A stretch of DNA of 64,000 bases from Dokdonella sp. Its GTDB lineage: Bacteria > Pseudomonadota > Gammaproteobacteria > Xanthomonadales > Rhodanobacteraceae. The notes under the pieces are model-generated. The model worked only from the letters and a program-made list of their open reading frames with translations. It ran no database searches and was not told where the DNA came from. Position 1 is the stretch's first letter, and each line of letters begins with the position of its first letter. Positions 51,292 to 63,348 of this stretch are shown here, in pieces. Made by a program: the position numbers and the translations under genes. The stretch lies in the NCBI GenBank assembly GCA_024707225.1, contig JANQAE010000001.1, forward strand, positions 62,001 through 126,000. The letters run 5' to 3'.

Positions 51292-52631
51292 ATGCGCGTC
51301 ACGATTTTCGGCACCGGTTACGTGGGTCTGGTCACCGGCGCCTGCCTAGCCGAGGTCGGCAACGAGGTGACCTGCGTCGACGTCGACGCGGCCAAGGTCG
51401 CGCGGCTCGACGCCGGCGAGGTGCCGATCTTCGAGCCGGGTCTGGACGTGCTGGTGCGCGACAATCACGCCGCCGGCCGCCTGCGCTTCACGACCTCGGC
51501 CGCGACCGGCATCGCCGGCGCGCAGCTGATCTTCATCGCGGTCGGCACGCCGCCCGACGAGGACGGCAGCGCCGACCTCTCGCACGTGCTGGCGGTCGCG
51601 CGCACGATCGGCGCCGAGCTCGCCGAACCGGTCGTCGTCGTCAACAAGTCGACCGTACCGGTCGGCACCGCCGACCGCGTCCGCGCGACGATCGCCGCGG
51701 CGCTGGCCGGGCGCGGTGCGTCGATCGCGTTCGACGTCGTCTCCAATCCGGAATTCCTCAAGGAAGGCGACGCGGTCCAGGACTGCATGCGGCCCGACCG
51801 CATCATCGTCGGCTCCGACAGCGCGGCCGCGGTCGCGCGTCTGCGCACGCTGTATGCGCCGTTCAACCGCAATCACGACCGCATCGTCGTCATGGACGTG
51901 CGCTCGGCCGAGCTGACCAAGTACGCGGCCAACGCGATGCTGGCGACCAAGATCAGCTTCATGAACGAGATCGCCGCGATCGCCGAGCAGGTCGGCGCCG
52001 ATGTCGAGCAGGTGCGCCTGGGGATCGGGTCGGACCCGCGCATCGGCTATCACTTCATCTATCCGGGCGCCGGCTACGGCGGCTCGTGCTTCCCGAAGGA
52101 CGTCAAGGCGCTCGAGCACACCGCGCGCAGCCACGGTGCCGAGCCGCGCCTGCTGGCCGCGGTCGAGGCCGTCAACGACGCGCAGAAGCGGCGCCTGTTC
52201 GCGCTGCTCGGCCGCCATTTCGGCGAGCTGGCCGGCCGCACGATCGCGGTCTGGGGGCTGGCGTTCAAGCCGAACACCGACGACATGCGCGAGGCGCCGA
52301 GCCGTACGCTGATCGAGCAGCTGTGGGCCGCCGGCGCGCGCGTGCGCGCCTACGACCCGGAAGCCGCCGCCGAGACACGCCGGCTCTACGGCGAGCGTGA
52401 CGATCTGGCGCTGTGTCCGGACGCCTATGCTGCACTCGACGGTGCCGATGCGCTGGTCGTGGTCACCGAATGGAAGACGTTCCGCAGCCCGGATTTCGAG
52501 CGCATCGCGCGCACGCTGAAGACGCCGGTGGTGTTCGACGGCCGCAACATCTTCGATCCGGCGATGGTCGAGGCCGCGGGCCTGGCCTACTACGGCATCG
52601 GCCGCGCCGCAGCGTGCGCCGTCCGGACTGA
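51292..52631 (+). CDS. ugd: UDP-glucose 6-dehydrogenase, C-terminal end affected by one frame break
   Basis: An NAD-binding [18 protein letters not shown] opens the protein. [38 protein letters not shown], and [16 protein letters not shown] with the catalytic Cys at residue 266 follow. The UDP-binding C-terminal domain has [17 protein letters not shown] and VVVTEWKTF. The ORF as given runs on to 52761, but near 52606 GGCCGCGCCG probably lacks a G. Restoring it gives GIGRGRSVRRPD and a stop at 52631, a normal size of about 446 residues. It oxidises UDP-glucose to UDP-glucuronate for polysaccharide synthesis. Confidence 0.93.
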
Positions 52632-52742
52632 GAAAACGCCGCGAAAACCGCGCCTTGCCGGCGCCAATCAGCGCCGGCCGTCACGTTTCGACCGCTGCAG
52701 GCCGTTTACTCTGTCGCCGGGCGACGCATCGGGGTGGCGGAT

Positions 52743-54550
<1,808 letters not shown>

Positions 54551-54561
54551 GGAGCGACGAC

Positions 54562-55905
54562 ATGGGCAATCTGACGCGACGCGCCTTCCTCAAGGGCTCC
54601 ACGCTGTGCCTGACCGCGCTCGGCGGACTCAAGCTCGGCCTGCACGCCAACCCGGCACGCGCCGCCTGGAGCGGCGAGCGCTTCCTGGTCTACGTCTACC
54701 TGCGCGGCGGCATCGACGGGCTCAACCTGGTCTGCCCGATCGCCGGTCCCGACCGCGCGCCGTATGAGCAGCGCCGCCCGAACATCCACTTGCGCACGAC
54801 CGGCACGACGGCCGCTTTGCCGCTCGGATCGACCAACTTCGGCCTAAACTTCGCCGCGACCGGCCTGCACGAGCTCTACGGCCAGGGCAAGCTCGCGATC
54901 GTGCATGGCACCGGCTTTCCGATCGGCCAGATCACGCGCTCGCATTTCGACGCGCAGGACTACATGGAGCACGGCACGCCCGGCAGCTCGTCGATCGGCA
55001 GCGGCTGGCTGGCGCGTCACCTGGGCGGCAGCGGCCAGGTGCCCGACGGCGCGGTGATCCCGGCGTTCAGCGCCGGCAGCAGCGCGCCGGCGAGCCTGCT
55101 CGGCCGCCGCGACACGATGGTGCTGGACGATCCGAACAGCTACCACCCCAACGCGAACAACGGCAACGTCGACGGCGTCCCGCGCTACAAGCTCTCGACG
55201 ATGATGACGATGCGCTACCTCTACCAGGGCAGCGGCGACCTCGACCTCGCCGGCACCGGCGCGATCGAGACGGTCGAACTGGTCGACACGCTGAACATCG
55301 CCAACTACACGCCGTCGCCGGGCGCCAACTACCCGAGTACCGGCGTCGCCGCCACGCTCGGCAGCCAGGCCAAGCTGATCGCGAACATCGCCAAGCGCGG
55401 ACTCGGCCTGCAGGTCGCCACGCTCGACTACGGCGGCTGGGACACCCACGAGAACCAGGGCGACGGCAGCCAGGGCGACCTCAACCAGAACCAGTACGCC
55501 AACCGGGTCGCCGGCCTGTCGCAGACGCTGCATGCGTTCTACACCGACCTCGCCGGCGCCGGCATGGCCGGACGCATGGTCGTGGTCGTGCACAGCGAGT
55601 TCGGCCGGCGCGTGCGCGAGAACGCCAACAAGGGCACCGACCACGGCAGCGCCAATCCGATGCTGGTGCTCGGCGGCCGCGTCCGCGGTGGCCAGCTCTA
55701 CGGCACGTTCGGCGGCCTGCAGGACGGCCAGCTGTTCCAGAACGAGGACGTCATGACGACGACCGACTTCCGCCAGGTGCTGGCCGAGGTCGCGACCGGC
55801 CACCTCGGCAGCACCGAGCTCGGCACGGTGTTTCCCGGCTATGCCTATCCGGGGCCGCTCGGCCTGCTGCCGGGCGACCCGATCTTCGCGTCTTCGTTCG
55901 AGTGA
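54562..55905 (+). CDS. DUF1501 domain protein with Tat signal
   Basis: A 447-residue protein. The N-terminus, NLTRRAFLKGSTLCLTALGG, is a clear twin-arginine signal, so it is exported folded. The DUF1501 core has FLVYVYLRGGIDGLNLVCP, GLQVATLDYGGWDTHENQG, VVVVHSEFGRRVRENANKGTDHGSANPMLVLGG and an MTTTDFRQVLAEVA segment. The fold is related to alkaline-phosphatase-like enzymes. It ends GDPIFASSFE, the third IFxxxFE-type tail in the window. It starts 11 bp after the DUF1800 gene, so the two form an operon. The role of this pair is not known. Confidence 0.93.
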   Translation: MGNLTRRAFLKGSTLCLTALGGLKLGLHANPARAAWSGERFLVYVYLRGGIDGLNLVCPIAGPDRAPYEQRRPNIHLRTTGTTAALPLGSTNFGLNFAATGLHELYGQGKLAIVHGTGFPIGQITRSHFDAQDYMEHGTPGSSSIGSGWLARHLGGSGQVPDGAVIPAFSAGSSAPASLLGRRDTMVLDDPNSYHPNANNGNVDGVPRYKLSTMMTMRYLYQGSGDLDLAGTGAIETVELVDTLNIANYTPSPGANYPSTGVAATLGSQAKLIANIAKRGLGLQVATLDYGGWDTHENQGDGSQGDLNQNQYANRVAGLSQTLHAFYTDLAGAGMAGRMVVVVHSEFGRRVRENANKGTDHGSANPMLVLGGRVRGGQLYGTFGGLQDGQLFQNEDVMTTTDFRQVLAEVATGHLGSTELGTVFPGYAYPGPLGLLPGDPIFASSFE

Positions 55906-56188
55906 GAATACGGTGGCGCCGGATCCGGCGCCGCCGCCAAGCCTGTACCTCGGCGCCGCCGCCGTTTACCATCACCGCCCTTTCCGGCGGGCCGCCCAGG
56001 CCGTCCGCCGGCGCGATCGAGGAACGGATCGCTCGCGGGTCGGCGGTCCGAAGCCGCCGGTCGGAGGAACGGACGGTGCGGTGCTGCCGCGCTGGTGCGA
56101 TGCGGGCTGGAGCGGAAACGCTCTCGCCCGGCCAATCTGATGGGGCCGCCCGGCGCACCGTCGCGCCCGGCCGACAGCGTGGGAGCCG

Positions 56189-57325
56189 ATGAAGAAACGA
56201 GCCCTGATCACCGGTGTCACCGGCCAGGATGGCGCGTACCTGGCCGAGCTGCTGCTGGCCAAGGGCTACGAGGTGCACGGCGTCAAGCGCCGCGCGTCCT
56301 CGTTCAACACCGAGCGCATCGACCATCTCCATCACGAGCTCGACGAGTCCGGTCCGGCGCTGACGCTGCACTACGGCGACATGACCGACTCGCTGAGCCT
56401 GCTGCGGATCGTGCAACAGGTCGAGCCCGACGAGATCTACAACCTCGCCGCGCAGAGCCATGTCGCGGTCTCGTTCGAGGAACCCGAGTACACCGCCAAC
56501 GCCGACGGCCTGGGCACGCTGCGCCTGCTCGAGGCGATGCGCACGCTCGGCCTCACCGGGCGCTGCCGCATCTACCAGGCCTCCACGTCCGAGCTGTACG
56601 GCCTGGTCCGCGAGACGCCGCAGCGCGAGACCACGCCGTTCCATCCGCGCTCGCCGTACGGCGTCGCCAAGCTCTATGCGTACTGGATCACCGTCAACTA
56701 TCGCGAGGCCTACGGTATCTACGGCTGCAACGGCATCCTGTTCAATCACGAGTCGCCGATCCGCGGCGAGACCTTCGTGACGCGCAAGATCACCCGTGCG
56801 CTCGCGCGCATCGTGCACGGCCTGCAGAAGACGCTGCACCTGGGCAACCTCGACGCGCGGCGTGACTGGGGTCATGCGCGCGACTACGTCGAGGCGCAGT
56901 GGCTGATCCTGCAGCAGGACGAGCCCCGCGACTACGTGATCGCGACCGGCGTGCAGCACTCGGTGCGCGACTTCGTCGTGCGTGCCGCGCGCGCGATGGG
57001 CGTGGAGATCGTCTTTCGCGGCAGCGGCGACGACGAGCAGGGCATCGTCGACGGCGTCCGCGCGCCCGATTGCGCGCTGGTGCCGGGCCAGGTCGTGGTG
57101 CGCGTGCATCCGCAGTACCAGCGACCGGCCGAGGTCGGCACCCTGCTCGGCGACGCCGCGCTGGCGCGCGAGAAGCTCGGCTGGACGCCGCGCACCTCGT
57201 TCGACGAGCTGGTCCGCGAGATGGCGCTGGCCGATCTGGCGCTCGCCGCCGAAGAAGCCAAGGGCGTGGTCGGCCCGCGTCACGGCCGCCACCTGATCGA
57301 GACGCTGCCGGAGCCCGGCCGGTGA
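56189..57325 (+). CDS. gmd: GDP-mannose 4,6-dehydratase
   Basis: A 378-residue extended SDR enzyme. It has [22 protein letters not shown] (NADP-binding), [32 protein letters not shown] and [12 protein letters not shown]. The catalytic Tyr and Lys are in [12 protein letters not shown], followed by [44 protein letters not shown] binds substrate. It turns GDP-mannose into GDP-4-keto-6-deoxymannose, precursor of fucose or rhamnose for surface glycans. The stop overlaps the slyX start (GTGA). It lies about 3.6 kb downstream of ugd. Confidence 0.95.
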   Translation: MKKRALITGVTGQDGAYLAELLLAKGYEVHGVKRRASSFNTERIDHLHHELDESGPALTLHYGDMTDSLSLLRIVQQVEPDEIYNLAAQSHVAVSFEEPEYTANADGLGTLRLLEAMRTLGLTGRCRIYQASTSELYGLVRETPQRETTPFHPRSPYGVAKLYAYWITVNYREAYGIYGCNGILFNHESPIRGETFVTRKITRALARIVHGLQKTLHLGNLDARRDWGHARDYVEAQWLILQQDEPRDYVIATGVQHSVRDFVVRAARAMGVEIVFRGSGDDEQGIVDGVRAPDCALVPGQVVVRVHPQYQRPAEVGTLLGDAALAREKLGWTPRTSFDELVREMALADLALAAEEAKGVVGPRHGRHLIETLPEPGR

Positions 57326-57537
57326 GCGCCAGCATCGAGGAGCGCCTGACCGAGCTGGAGGTCCGGCTCGCCTTCATCGACGATACCGTCAATGCGCTCA
57401 ACGGCGTCGTCGCCGACCAGGACCGCCGCGTGCAGCAGCTCTCGGCCGAGCTCGAACGGCTGCGCGGCGAGCTGCTCGGCGTGCGACTGGCGCTGTCCCA
57501 CGACATCCGCGACGAACCTCCGCCTCCGCACTACTGA
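57322..57537 (+). CDS. slyX: SlyX-family protein
   Basis: A 71-residue protein starting at GTG 57322, whose bases overlap the gmd stop (GTGA). The whole chain is a coiled coil: [36 protein letters not shown], then [12 protein letters not shown], ending RDEPPPPHY. The PPPHY ending is the conserved SlyX tail. SlyX is widespread in proteobacteria without a firm function. Six bases separate it from the DUF2058 gene. Confidence 0.9.
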   Translation: MSASIEERLTELEVRLAFIDDTVNALNGVVADQDRRVQQLSAELERLRGELLGVRLALSHDIRDEPPPPHY

Positions 57538-57543
57538 ACCGCC

Positions 57544-58155
57544 ATGTCCGAATCCCTGCGCGATCAGCTGCTGAAAGCCGGTCTGGTCAAGAAGCCCGTC
57601 CCCGAGAACAAGCCGCAAGGCAGGTCCGGCCGTCCGTCCGGCCCGCAGCAGCGGCCGCCCGGCAAGGGCGGCGGCAAGGGCGGCCCGCACGGCGGCAACG
57701 CCCGGAGCGGTGCTCCTCACGGTCAGGCGCAGAAAGGCGGCGGCAAGAGCCAGGAGGAGATCGATCTGGCCAAGGCCTATGCGCTGCGCCAGCGCGCCGA
57801 GAACGAGGAGCGCCAGCGCATCGAGCGCGAGGCCGCCGAGCGCGCCCGCCTCAAGAAGGAGCGCAGGCAGAAGCTCGGCACGCTGTTCGCCGGCAAGGCG
57901 CTCAACGCGGTCGATGCCGATGTCGCGCGCCATTTCCCGCACGGCAGCAAGATCCGCCGCGTCTACGTGACCGCCGATCAGCTGCCGCGCCTCAACGCCG
58001 GCGAACTCGCGGTGGTCCAGCACAACGGCCGCTACCTACTGGTCGAGCGCGAGATCGCGCTGGCCGCGCAGGCGATCGACGAGGAATCGCTTGTGCTGCT
58101 GTGCGATCCGAACGCGCCGGCCGAAGACGACGTGCCGGCCGATCTGGTCTGGTAG
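57544..58155 (+). CDS. DUF2058 family protein (YaiL-like nucleoprotein)
   Basis: A 203-residue protein with the DUF2058 pattern. A short conserved start (SESLRDQLLKAGLVKKP) is followed by a glycine-, proline- and lysine-rich linker. A charged helix comes next (EEIDLAKAYALRQRAENEERQRIEREAAERARLKKERR). A compact C-terminal domain reads HFPHGSKIRRVYVTADQLPRLNAGELAVVQHNGRYLLV. The family is annotated as nucleoprotein or polynucleotide-associated, but the role is unclear. It is last in the gmd-slyX cluster. Confidence 0.9.
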   Translation: MSESLRDQLLKAGLVKKPVPENKPQGRSGRPSGPQQRPPGKGGGKGGPHGGNARSGAPHGQAQKGGGKSQEEIDLAKAYALRQRAENEERQRIEREAAERARLKKERRQKLGTLFAGKALNAVDADVARHFPHGSKIRRVYVTADQLPRLNAGELAVVQHNGRYLLVEREIALAAQAIDEESLVLLCDPNAPAEDDVPADLVW

Positions 58156-58268
58156 CGGGTTTCGGGCTGCTCGCTACTCTCCGTACTCATCCGTCAAGCG
58201 CAGATGTCGTTCCCGGTTCGTGATGCCGATCCGCGATCAGGTGCGATCAGTATCTGCATGGGGCGATC

Positions 58269-58721
58269 GTGAAAAGATTGAGGACGATGAGCGGTGGTTG
58301 CTACGCCATTGCGATGGCTTCCTCGGTCGCGTTCTTTCTCTTCCATGGCGGGATCGAAGACTCTTCCTTCCTTGCGGCTAGCGTGGTCGCGGTGTTGGCT
58401 GCGGCTCTCATCGGCTACTGGTTGGGTTCCTGGTATCTTCCGGTCGAAGGTGAGCGCCCCGGCTTCGAGTTGATCACCTGCCCATTGCTCGTCCTGTTTT
58501 TGGCCGTGAGTGCAGGTTCGGCCACTGTGGGCGTATGGCACCTTTGGGAGGGTCCTTCCGGCAGTCTGGGCAGTGCGATGCTTCTGGTCATCCCCATCAG
58601 CTTCAGTGGCGCAATTATTTTCGTGCTCATGGCGTGGCCGGCCATTCTGGTTTCTTTTTCTCTGGCAGGCATTGCGCTGGCCCTGACGAGCCGCTCGGTG
58701 TCCGGCGAGTCGATCGACTAG
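58269..58721 (+). CDS. Four-helix membrane protein of unknown function
   Basis: A 150-residue protein with four hydrophobic segments: AIAMASSVAFFLF, SVVAVLAAALIGYWLG, LLVLFLAVSAGSATVGV and a long pair ending AIIFVLMAWPAILVSFSLAGIALAL. Its base composition is lower in G/C than that of its neighbours. No family is recognised. It lies between the DUF2058 gene and the histidine kinase, with no clear operon link to either. Confidence 0.75.
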   Translation: MKRLRTMSGGCYAIAMASSVAFFLFHGGIEDSSFLAASVVAVLAAALIGYWLGSWYLPVEGERPGFELITCPLLVLFLAVSAGSATVGVWHLWEGPSGSLGSAMLLVIPISFSGAIIFVLMAWPAILVSFSLAGIALALTSRSVSGESID

Positions 58722-59016
58722 CTGCGCAAACACTCCGACACGCGGCAAAAGGGGCTCGTCGGACCAGTGCGCTGTACGCGGCAACCCGCGTCGGTCAACA
58801 TGCGATCGGGGTGCGGCCGCGGCATGACGTGCCGGTCGGATAGTTCCGCCCGATTCGCGCAGGGGCTACGCATATCGCCGTGTCAGGTCTGGATCGGCTC
58901 GATACGCTACGCGCTGCGTGCGTGGGCGCGGGTGTGACGTCTCAACGCGCGGTCGGCGGTCCCAACCAGAGCGGCATCGATCGTCGTTGTCGATATAGTC
59001 GTGCCTATTCACAGCT

Positions 59017-60434
59017 GTGAGCGAAACGATGCAGGAGCCGTCACAGCCCGACTCAGGTCGCCCGATGAATCCGTTCCGTGGTTGGCTGCGCAGCGCCCCG
59101 GTGTCCGATCCGGTCGATCGGCGCAATGCGCCGTTCCTGCAGGTGCTGCTGCTGTTCTTCGGCGTCTTCGTGCCGATCAACAAGGCGCTTTTTCTGTATG
59201 CGATCGCGACCGGGCAGTTTCCGCCGCCCGACACCGTGCCACTGGTGGCCGACCTCGCCACCGATTTCCTGCTAGTGGCGTCCGCGTGGACCGCGCTCTG
59301 GCTGATCCGCACGGGACATTTCCGCCGCGGCGTCGCGCTGTTTCTGTCCGTTGCCTGCGTCTGCGTCGGCCTCGCCTACGCCGGCATCGGGCTGACCCGC
59401 GTCGGGCTCGACCCGATCCCGCTGGTGCTGCTGTCGCTGGCCGGTCTGGTCATGGGGCGGCAAGCGCTGTGGCGCGTGCTGGCGGCGCTGGCGGCGATGC
59501 TGCTGGTCTGCATGGCGCTGAGCATCGTCGGTGCGGATCCGATCAAGCCGGCGACGGCGATCGGCAAGACCGTTTCGATCGCCGGCGTCTGGCTGATCGT
59601 CGCCCTCGTGCTCGATCGGACCGTCGCCGCGCTGCGCGACAGCCTCGAGGAGTCCGAGCAGCGAGGCCGCGCGCTCGAGCAGGCCTATGCGCGTCTGGAA
59701 CAGGAGGCCGCCGAACGCGAGCGCACGCGCGAGCAGCTGATCCATTCGCAGAAGCTCGACGTCGCCGGGCGGCTCGCCAGTGGTCTCGCGCACGACTTCG
59801 GCAACGTGCTGACCGTGATCCTCGGTTATGCGCAGCGGCGCGAGCGGCTGGCCGCGACCGGCGGTGAGCCCGCGTTGATTTCGGCGCTCGAAGGCGTCGA
59901 GCTGGCCGCGCGCCGCGCCCTGGCGATCAGCCGCAAGCTGCTGAGCTTCAGCCGCCTGGACGTGGTCCAGGCCGAGACCTTCGAAGCCGGCGCCGCACTG
60001 CAGGACCTGCAGCCGATGCTGCGCCAGCTGCTCGGGCCGGAGATCCGTCTGGGCCTGCGAACGCCGGCCGTCCCGCTGCCGATCCACATGGACAAGGGCA
60101 ATTTCGAGCTGATGGTGCTCAACATCGCCGGCAACGCCAGGGACGCGATCGTCGACGAAGGCACGTTCCGGATCGATGTCGCGCCGGACGACACGGGCAG
60201 GGCGATGGTCCTGACACTCAGCGACGACGGCCCCGGCATGCCCGCATCGGTCCGCGCACGCGCATTCGAGCACTTCTTCACGACCAAGCCCAAGGGCGTC
60301 GGCACCGGCCTGGGCCTGCCGGTCGTGCGCGACATCGTGCTGGAGGCTGGCGGCGAGATTCGGATCGATTGCCCGCCCGAGGGGGCACTTCGATATACAT
60401 TACCCTGCCGGTGGTTTCGATGGCCGGGGGTTGA
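59017..60434 (+). CDS. Membrane sensor histidine kinase, C-terminal end affected by one frame break
   Basis: It starts at GTG 59017 (an ATG at 59029 is possible). Six membrane helices span about 40-200, then a coiled-coil linker. The HisKA-like region has LASGLAHDFGNVLTVILGYAQRRE with the phosphoacceptor His. The ATPase domain has MVLNIAGNARDAIVDEG (N box), LTLSDDGPGMPASVRARAFEHFFTTKPKGVGTGLGLPVV (G boxes). As given, the last residues are out of frame. Adding one G to the run at 60381-60385 gives the normal ending EGGTSIYITLPVVSMAGG and a stop at 60434 (472 residues). No response regulator lies next to it, so its partner is encoded elsewhere. Confidence 0.9.
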
Positions 60435-60525
60435 TATGGCTATAGGGTAGTCCGTCCCGCCTTGCTCAGTTCGAGGCGTGATCAACGTCGATTCTGTGGC
60501 GAGACATTGTGAAGGGAGTCGTGCC

Positions 60526-61557
60526 ATGTTGATGACGCAGCCGGATGACATCAGTTCCGCTATGCGGGATTTAATACTGAATAGTTCCAGGCTTTCGATC
60601 GCAGTTGCGTTTTGGGGCAGAGGGGCGTGTGAATTTCTGAGGATAGATGATGCTCCGCGCGGCTCTCGCATACTTCTGAATGCCGACTCTGGAGCTTGTA
60701 ATCCTGCTGAACTCCGCAAGCTTAGCAAGCGCCGAAATGTAGAGGTCAGGAATGAGCCTAGGTTGCATGCAAAAGTGCTTATCTCAGAATCAAGGCTCAT
60801 CCTCGGATCAGCAAATGCATCTGCTAATGGCCTTGGATTTCAAGCTCATGAAATTTTCGGCTGGCATGAAGCCTGTGTTGAGTTGAGAGATTCGAAGTGT
60901 CTGTCGGCGTCAGCCGCTTGGTTCGATGAGCGGTGGCGGAAGGCGGAGCGATGGAGTGAAAGCGTTCTTAGGCGTGCCGAAAGCGCTTGGAAGAGCGTAA
61001 GGAGGCGAGCTGCTTCTCTGGCGCTTAGCGCCGGTAGTTACGAATTAATGATCGACTCATACGAGGGTGCGCCCGTGTACGTGGTCGTTACCGACGGGGG
61101 CGCCACATTTGATGAGGAAGAGGCGAAAAGCCTATCGTCAGAAGCGGGCATTTTTACTGAGCGTCTGGACTATTATGAGGAATGGCCTGACATGCCGCAG
61201 GATGCGCTACTTCTGGCTTACAGTGCTAAAAGGAATGCAAAACTCATAAGTTTCGATGATGTTTGGGATTCATCCAGTCCTGTGCGCATGATTAGGCTTA
61301 AAAGCAATATTCGGATTTATCCAGTATATAAGGCTTCGTCAGACGCTCTGGAGAAGTTCGGGCTTCCGCTAGTTGATAGACTCAACTGGTTTGGGGCGGT
61401 TAGTCGAGTGATCGAACTTATGCGGAGAGACCGATCTTTGAAGGCGAATCTCAATTCGCGTGGTGCAAGCATAAGTCGCCCGACAGACTGGTGTATGTCG
61501 CTCTATGATTTTCTTCAGCTCTGCTCCGCTAACAGGATCTCCGTTCCTTTGCTTTAG
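60526..61557 (+). CDS. PLD-like phosphodiesterase domain protein, low-GC and probably acquired
   Basis: A frame from GTG 60478 exists, but AAGGGAG precedes the ATG at 60526, giving 343 residues. An N-terminal PLD-like domain has LSIAVAFWGRGACEFL and, near residue 95, LHAKVLISESRLILGSANASANGLG, which is an HxK motif with the GSANAS segment; the usual Asp is replaced by Glu. Only one such motif is present, so it may act as a dimer, as in single-motif nucleases. The C-terminal half is unfamiliar. Codon use and base composition are clearly poorer in G/C than in all neighbours, a sign of transfer. A defence or DNA-repair nuclease is possible. Confidence 0.75.
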   Translation: MLMTQPDDISSAMRDLILNSSRLSIAVAFWGRGACEFLRIDDAPRGSRILLNADSGACNPAELRKLSKRRNVEVRNEPRLHAKVLISESRLILGSANASANGLGFQAHEIFGWHEACVELRDSKCLSASAAWFDERWRKAERWSESVLRRAESAWKSVRRRAASLALSAGSYELMIDSYEGAPVYVVVTDGGATFDEEEAKSLSSEAGIFTERLDYYEEWPDMPQDALLLAYSAKRNAKLISFDDVWDSSSPVRMIRLKSNIRIYPVYKASSDALEKFGLPLVDRLNWFGAVSRVIELMRRDRSLKANLNSRGASISRPTDWCMSLYDFLQLCSANRISVPLL

Positions 61558-61713
61558 TGTCTGCGCGCCGAGACAAGCTCTCGCTACAGAGGGGCGCCGA
61601 AAGTTGAGCGCTTAGCGCGGAGCACCGCTCGAGTATTTCATTGGGGGTTGTTCGCATGAGCGAGCCGGCGATGTCGACTTATCTGATAAGTGAGTCAGTG
61701 GCGGGACGCCTCC

Positions 61714-62460
61714 TCAAAAACTCATGAAATACCCGCCATTCACCGGCACATTCGCCCCGGTGATGAACCCCGACTCGTCGGCCGCGAGGAAATCGACCAC
61801 GCGCGCGATCTCCCAGGGTTCGCCTAGGCGGCCGACCGGGATGTCGGCGACGATGCGCTCGCGGATCTCGCCGGGGATCGACATGACCAGGGCGGTCGCG
61901 CAGTAGCCCGGCGAGACGCTGTTGACGGTGACGCCCTTGGCGGCGACTTCGCGCGCCAGCGCCATCGTGAAGCCGTGCATGCCGGCCTTGGCGGCGGCGT
62001 AATTGGTCTGGCCGAACTGGCCGGTCTGGCCGTTGACCGAAGAGATGTTGACGATACGGCCGTGGCCGCGTCGCGTCATGCCCTCGACCGCGTGGCGGCA
62101 CAGGTTGAATACGCCGTCGAGGTTGATGCGCAGCACGTCGTTCCACTGCGCCTGGTCCATCTTGCGCAGCGTGCCGTCGCGCGTGATGCCGGCGGCGTTG
62201 ACGAGGATGTCGACCGAACCGTGATCGGCCTCGACCTGCTCGACCAGCGCGCGGCAGGCGGCATGGTCCGACACGTCGAGCGGCGCGAAGGCGATGCGTC
62301 CGTCGAAGGCGGCCACTTCCTCGTTGAAAGCGGCGACGCGCTCGCTGCGCGCGGCGAGGTCGGCCGCGATGACCTGGCGGCCGGAGCGGGCCAGGGTCTT
62401 GCAGATCTCGGTGCCGAGACCGCCGATACCACCGGTGACGATGGCGACGCGCTGTTGCAT
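61714..62460 (-). CDS. phaB: Acetoacetyl-CoA reductase
   Basis: The start at 62460 (AAGGGGG upstream) gives 248 residues, the normal size. SDR motifs: VAIVTGGIGGLGTEICKTLA (cofactor loop), ILVNAAGITRDGTL and IVNISSVNGQTGQFGQTNYAAAKAGMHGFTMALARE with catalytic Ser, Tyr and Lys. NSVSPGYCATALVM and FLAADESGFITGANVPVNGGYFMSF at the end are typical of PhaB. It reduces acetoacetyl-CoA to (R)-3-hydroxybutyryl-CoA with NADPH for polyhydroxyalkanoate synthesis. It lies downstream of phaR on the same strand. Confidence 0.92.
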   Translation of the reverse strand: MQQRVAIVTGGIGGLGTEICKTLARSGRQVIAADLAARSERVAAFNEEVAAFDGRIAFAPLDVSDHAACRALVEQVEADHGSVDILVNAAGITRDGTLRKMDQAQWNDVLRINLDGVFNLCRHAVEGMTRRGHGRIVNISSVNGQTGQFGQTNYAAAKAGMHGFTMALAREVAAKGVTVNSVSPGYCATALVMSIPGEIRERIVADIPVGRLGEPWEIARVVDFLAADESGFITGANVPVNGGYFMSF

Positions 62461-62541
62461 GGTCGATTCCCCCTTGTGAAAACGGCTCATTCGTCGGACG
62501 GTGCTGCGCCGCGACAGCTGCCGTGGCGCAGCATGAACAAG

Positions 62542-62572
62542 AAAAAAGCCGCGACGCTCAGCGCCGCGGCTT
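62542..62572 (-). terminator. Rho-independent terminator of phaR
   Basis: A 12-pair stem with one mismatch (62546-62557 with 62561-62572) around a three-base loop is followed on the minus strand by six T. It lies about 17 bases after the phaR stop and before the phaB start, so the two genes are probably separate transcripts. Confidence 0.85.
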
Positions 62573-62588
62573 CGGTGACGCGCAGCCG

Positions 62589-63107
62589 TTACGGCTTGCT
62601 GTCGGGTTTGGGCTTGGTACCGGGCGGCGGTGGCGTGCCGGGCGGGCCGGCGCGCTGAACCGAGTTGGCCGCGGCGGTCAGGAAGCCCTGCTGCAGCGAC
62701 TTCCACAGGTCCACGTTGCGCTCGGTCATGTCGTTCAACATCGACCACGGCGTCTGGCCGAGGATGTTGTTCAACTGACTGCGGAACTGGTGCTGCTGGT
62801 CGAGGAAGACCTGGAGGCTCTTCTCAAGGTAGCTGCCCATGAATCCCTGCAGCGAATCCCCGTAGAAGCGGATCACCTGGGAGAGCAGGTTGGTCGTGAA
62901 CATCGGCTGCCCGTGTTCCTCGTGCTCGGAGATGATCTGCAGCAGCACGGAGCGGGTCAGGTCCTCGCCGGACTTGGCGTCGCGGACCTCGAATTGTTCA
63001 CCGTCGGTGACCAGCTGACGCACTTCTTCCAGCGTGATGTAGCTGGAGATTTCGGTGTCGTAGAGCCGGCGGTTCGGGTACTTCTTGATGATTCGGATTT
63101 GTGCCAT
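62589..63107 (-). CDS. phaR: Polyhydroxyalkanoate synthesis repressor PhaR
   Basis: A 172-residue protein. The N-terminal PHB/PHA accumulation regulator domain is a close match: RIIKKYPNRRLYDTEISSYITLEEVRQLV, EFEVRDAKSGED-like sequence (QFEVRDAKSGEDLTRSVLLQII), and QVIRFYGDSLQGFMGSYLEKSL. The tail is proline-rich (GPPGTPPPPGTKPKPD). PhaR binds DNA and PHA granules and represses phasin and itself until polymer appears. TGC-rich sequence upstream (near 63150-63180) may be an operator, but that is uncertain. Confidence 0.95.
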   Translation of the reverse strand: MAQIRIIKKYPNRRLYDTEISSYITLEEVRQLVTDGEQFEVRDAKSGEDLTRSVLLQIISEHEEHGQPMFTTNLLSQVIRFYGDSLQGFMGSYLEKSLQVFLDQQHQFRSQLNNILGQTPWSMLNDMTERNVDLWKSLQQGFLTAAANSVQRAGPPGTPPPPGTKPKPDSKP

Positions 63108-63242
63108 GCGGCGAAGCTACCAGAACGCGCCGCGCCGCACCAGGGCCGATTGTTGCGCAGCACGAGCAAACCGTGCAGTACACAAAGGGATTTCAAATCC
63201 GTGACTTAGCCATACCCGCCGGTATCGTCCGGCGCCGATGCG

Positions 63243-63322
63243 CGAACGCCGCGCAGGGGCGCGGCGTTCGTGTCGACTCGTCTTTGCTGCACGCAAACCG
63301 GCAGGTATGGCCCCGGTTTGCG
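63243..63322 (-). terminator. Two hairpins downstream of the second phaB gene
   Basis: A perfect 12-bp stem (63243-63254 with 63259-63270) and a perfect 10-bp stem (63292-63301 with 63313-63322) lie between the second phaB stop at 63349 and the phaR start. Neither has a T-tract, so their role as terminators is probable only by position. Confidence 0.45.
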
Positions 63323-63348
63323 CACCATGCGCGCGGTGGGGGTCGCGC

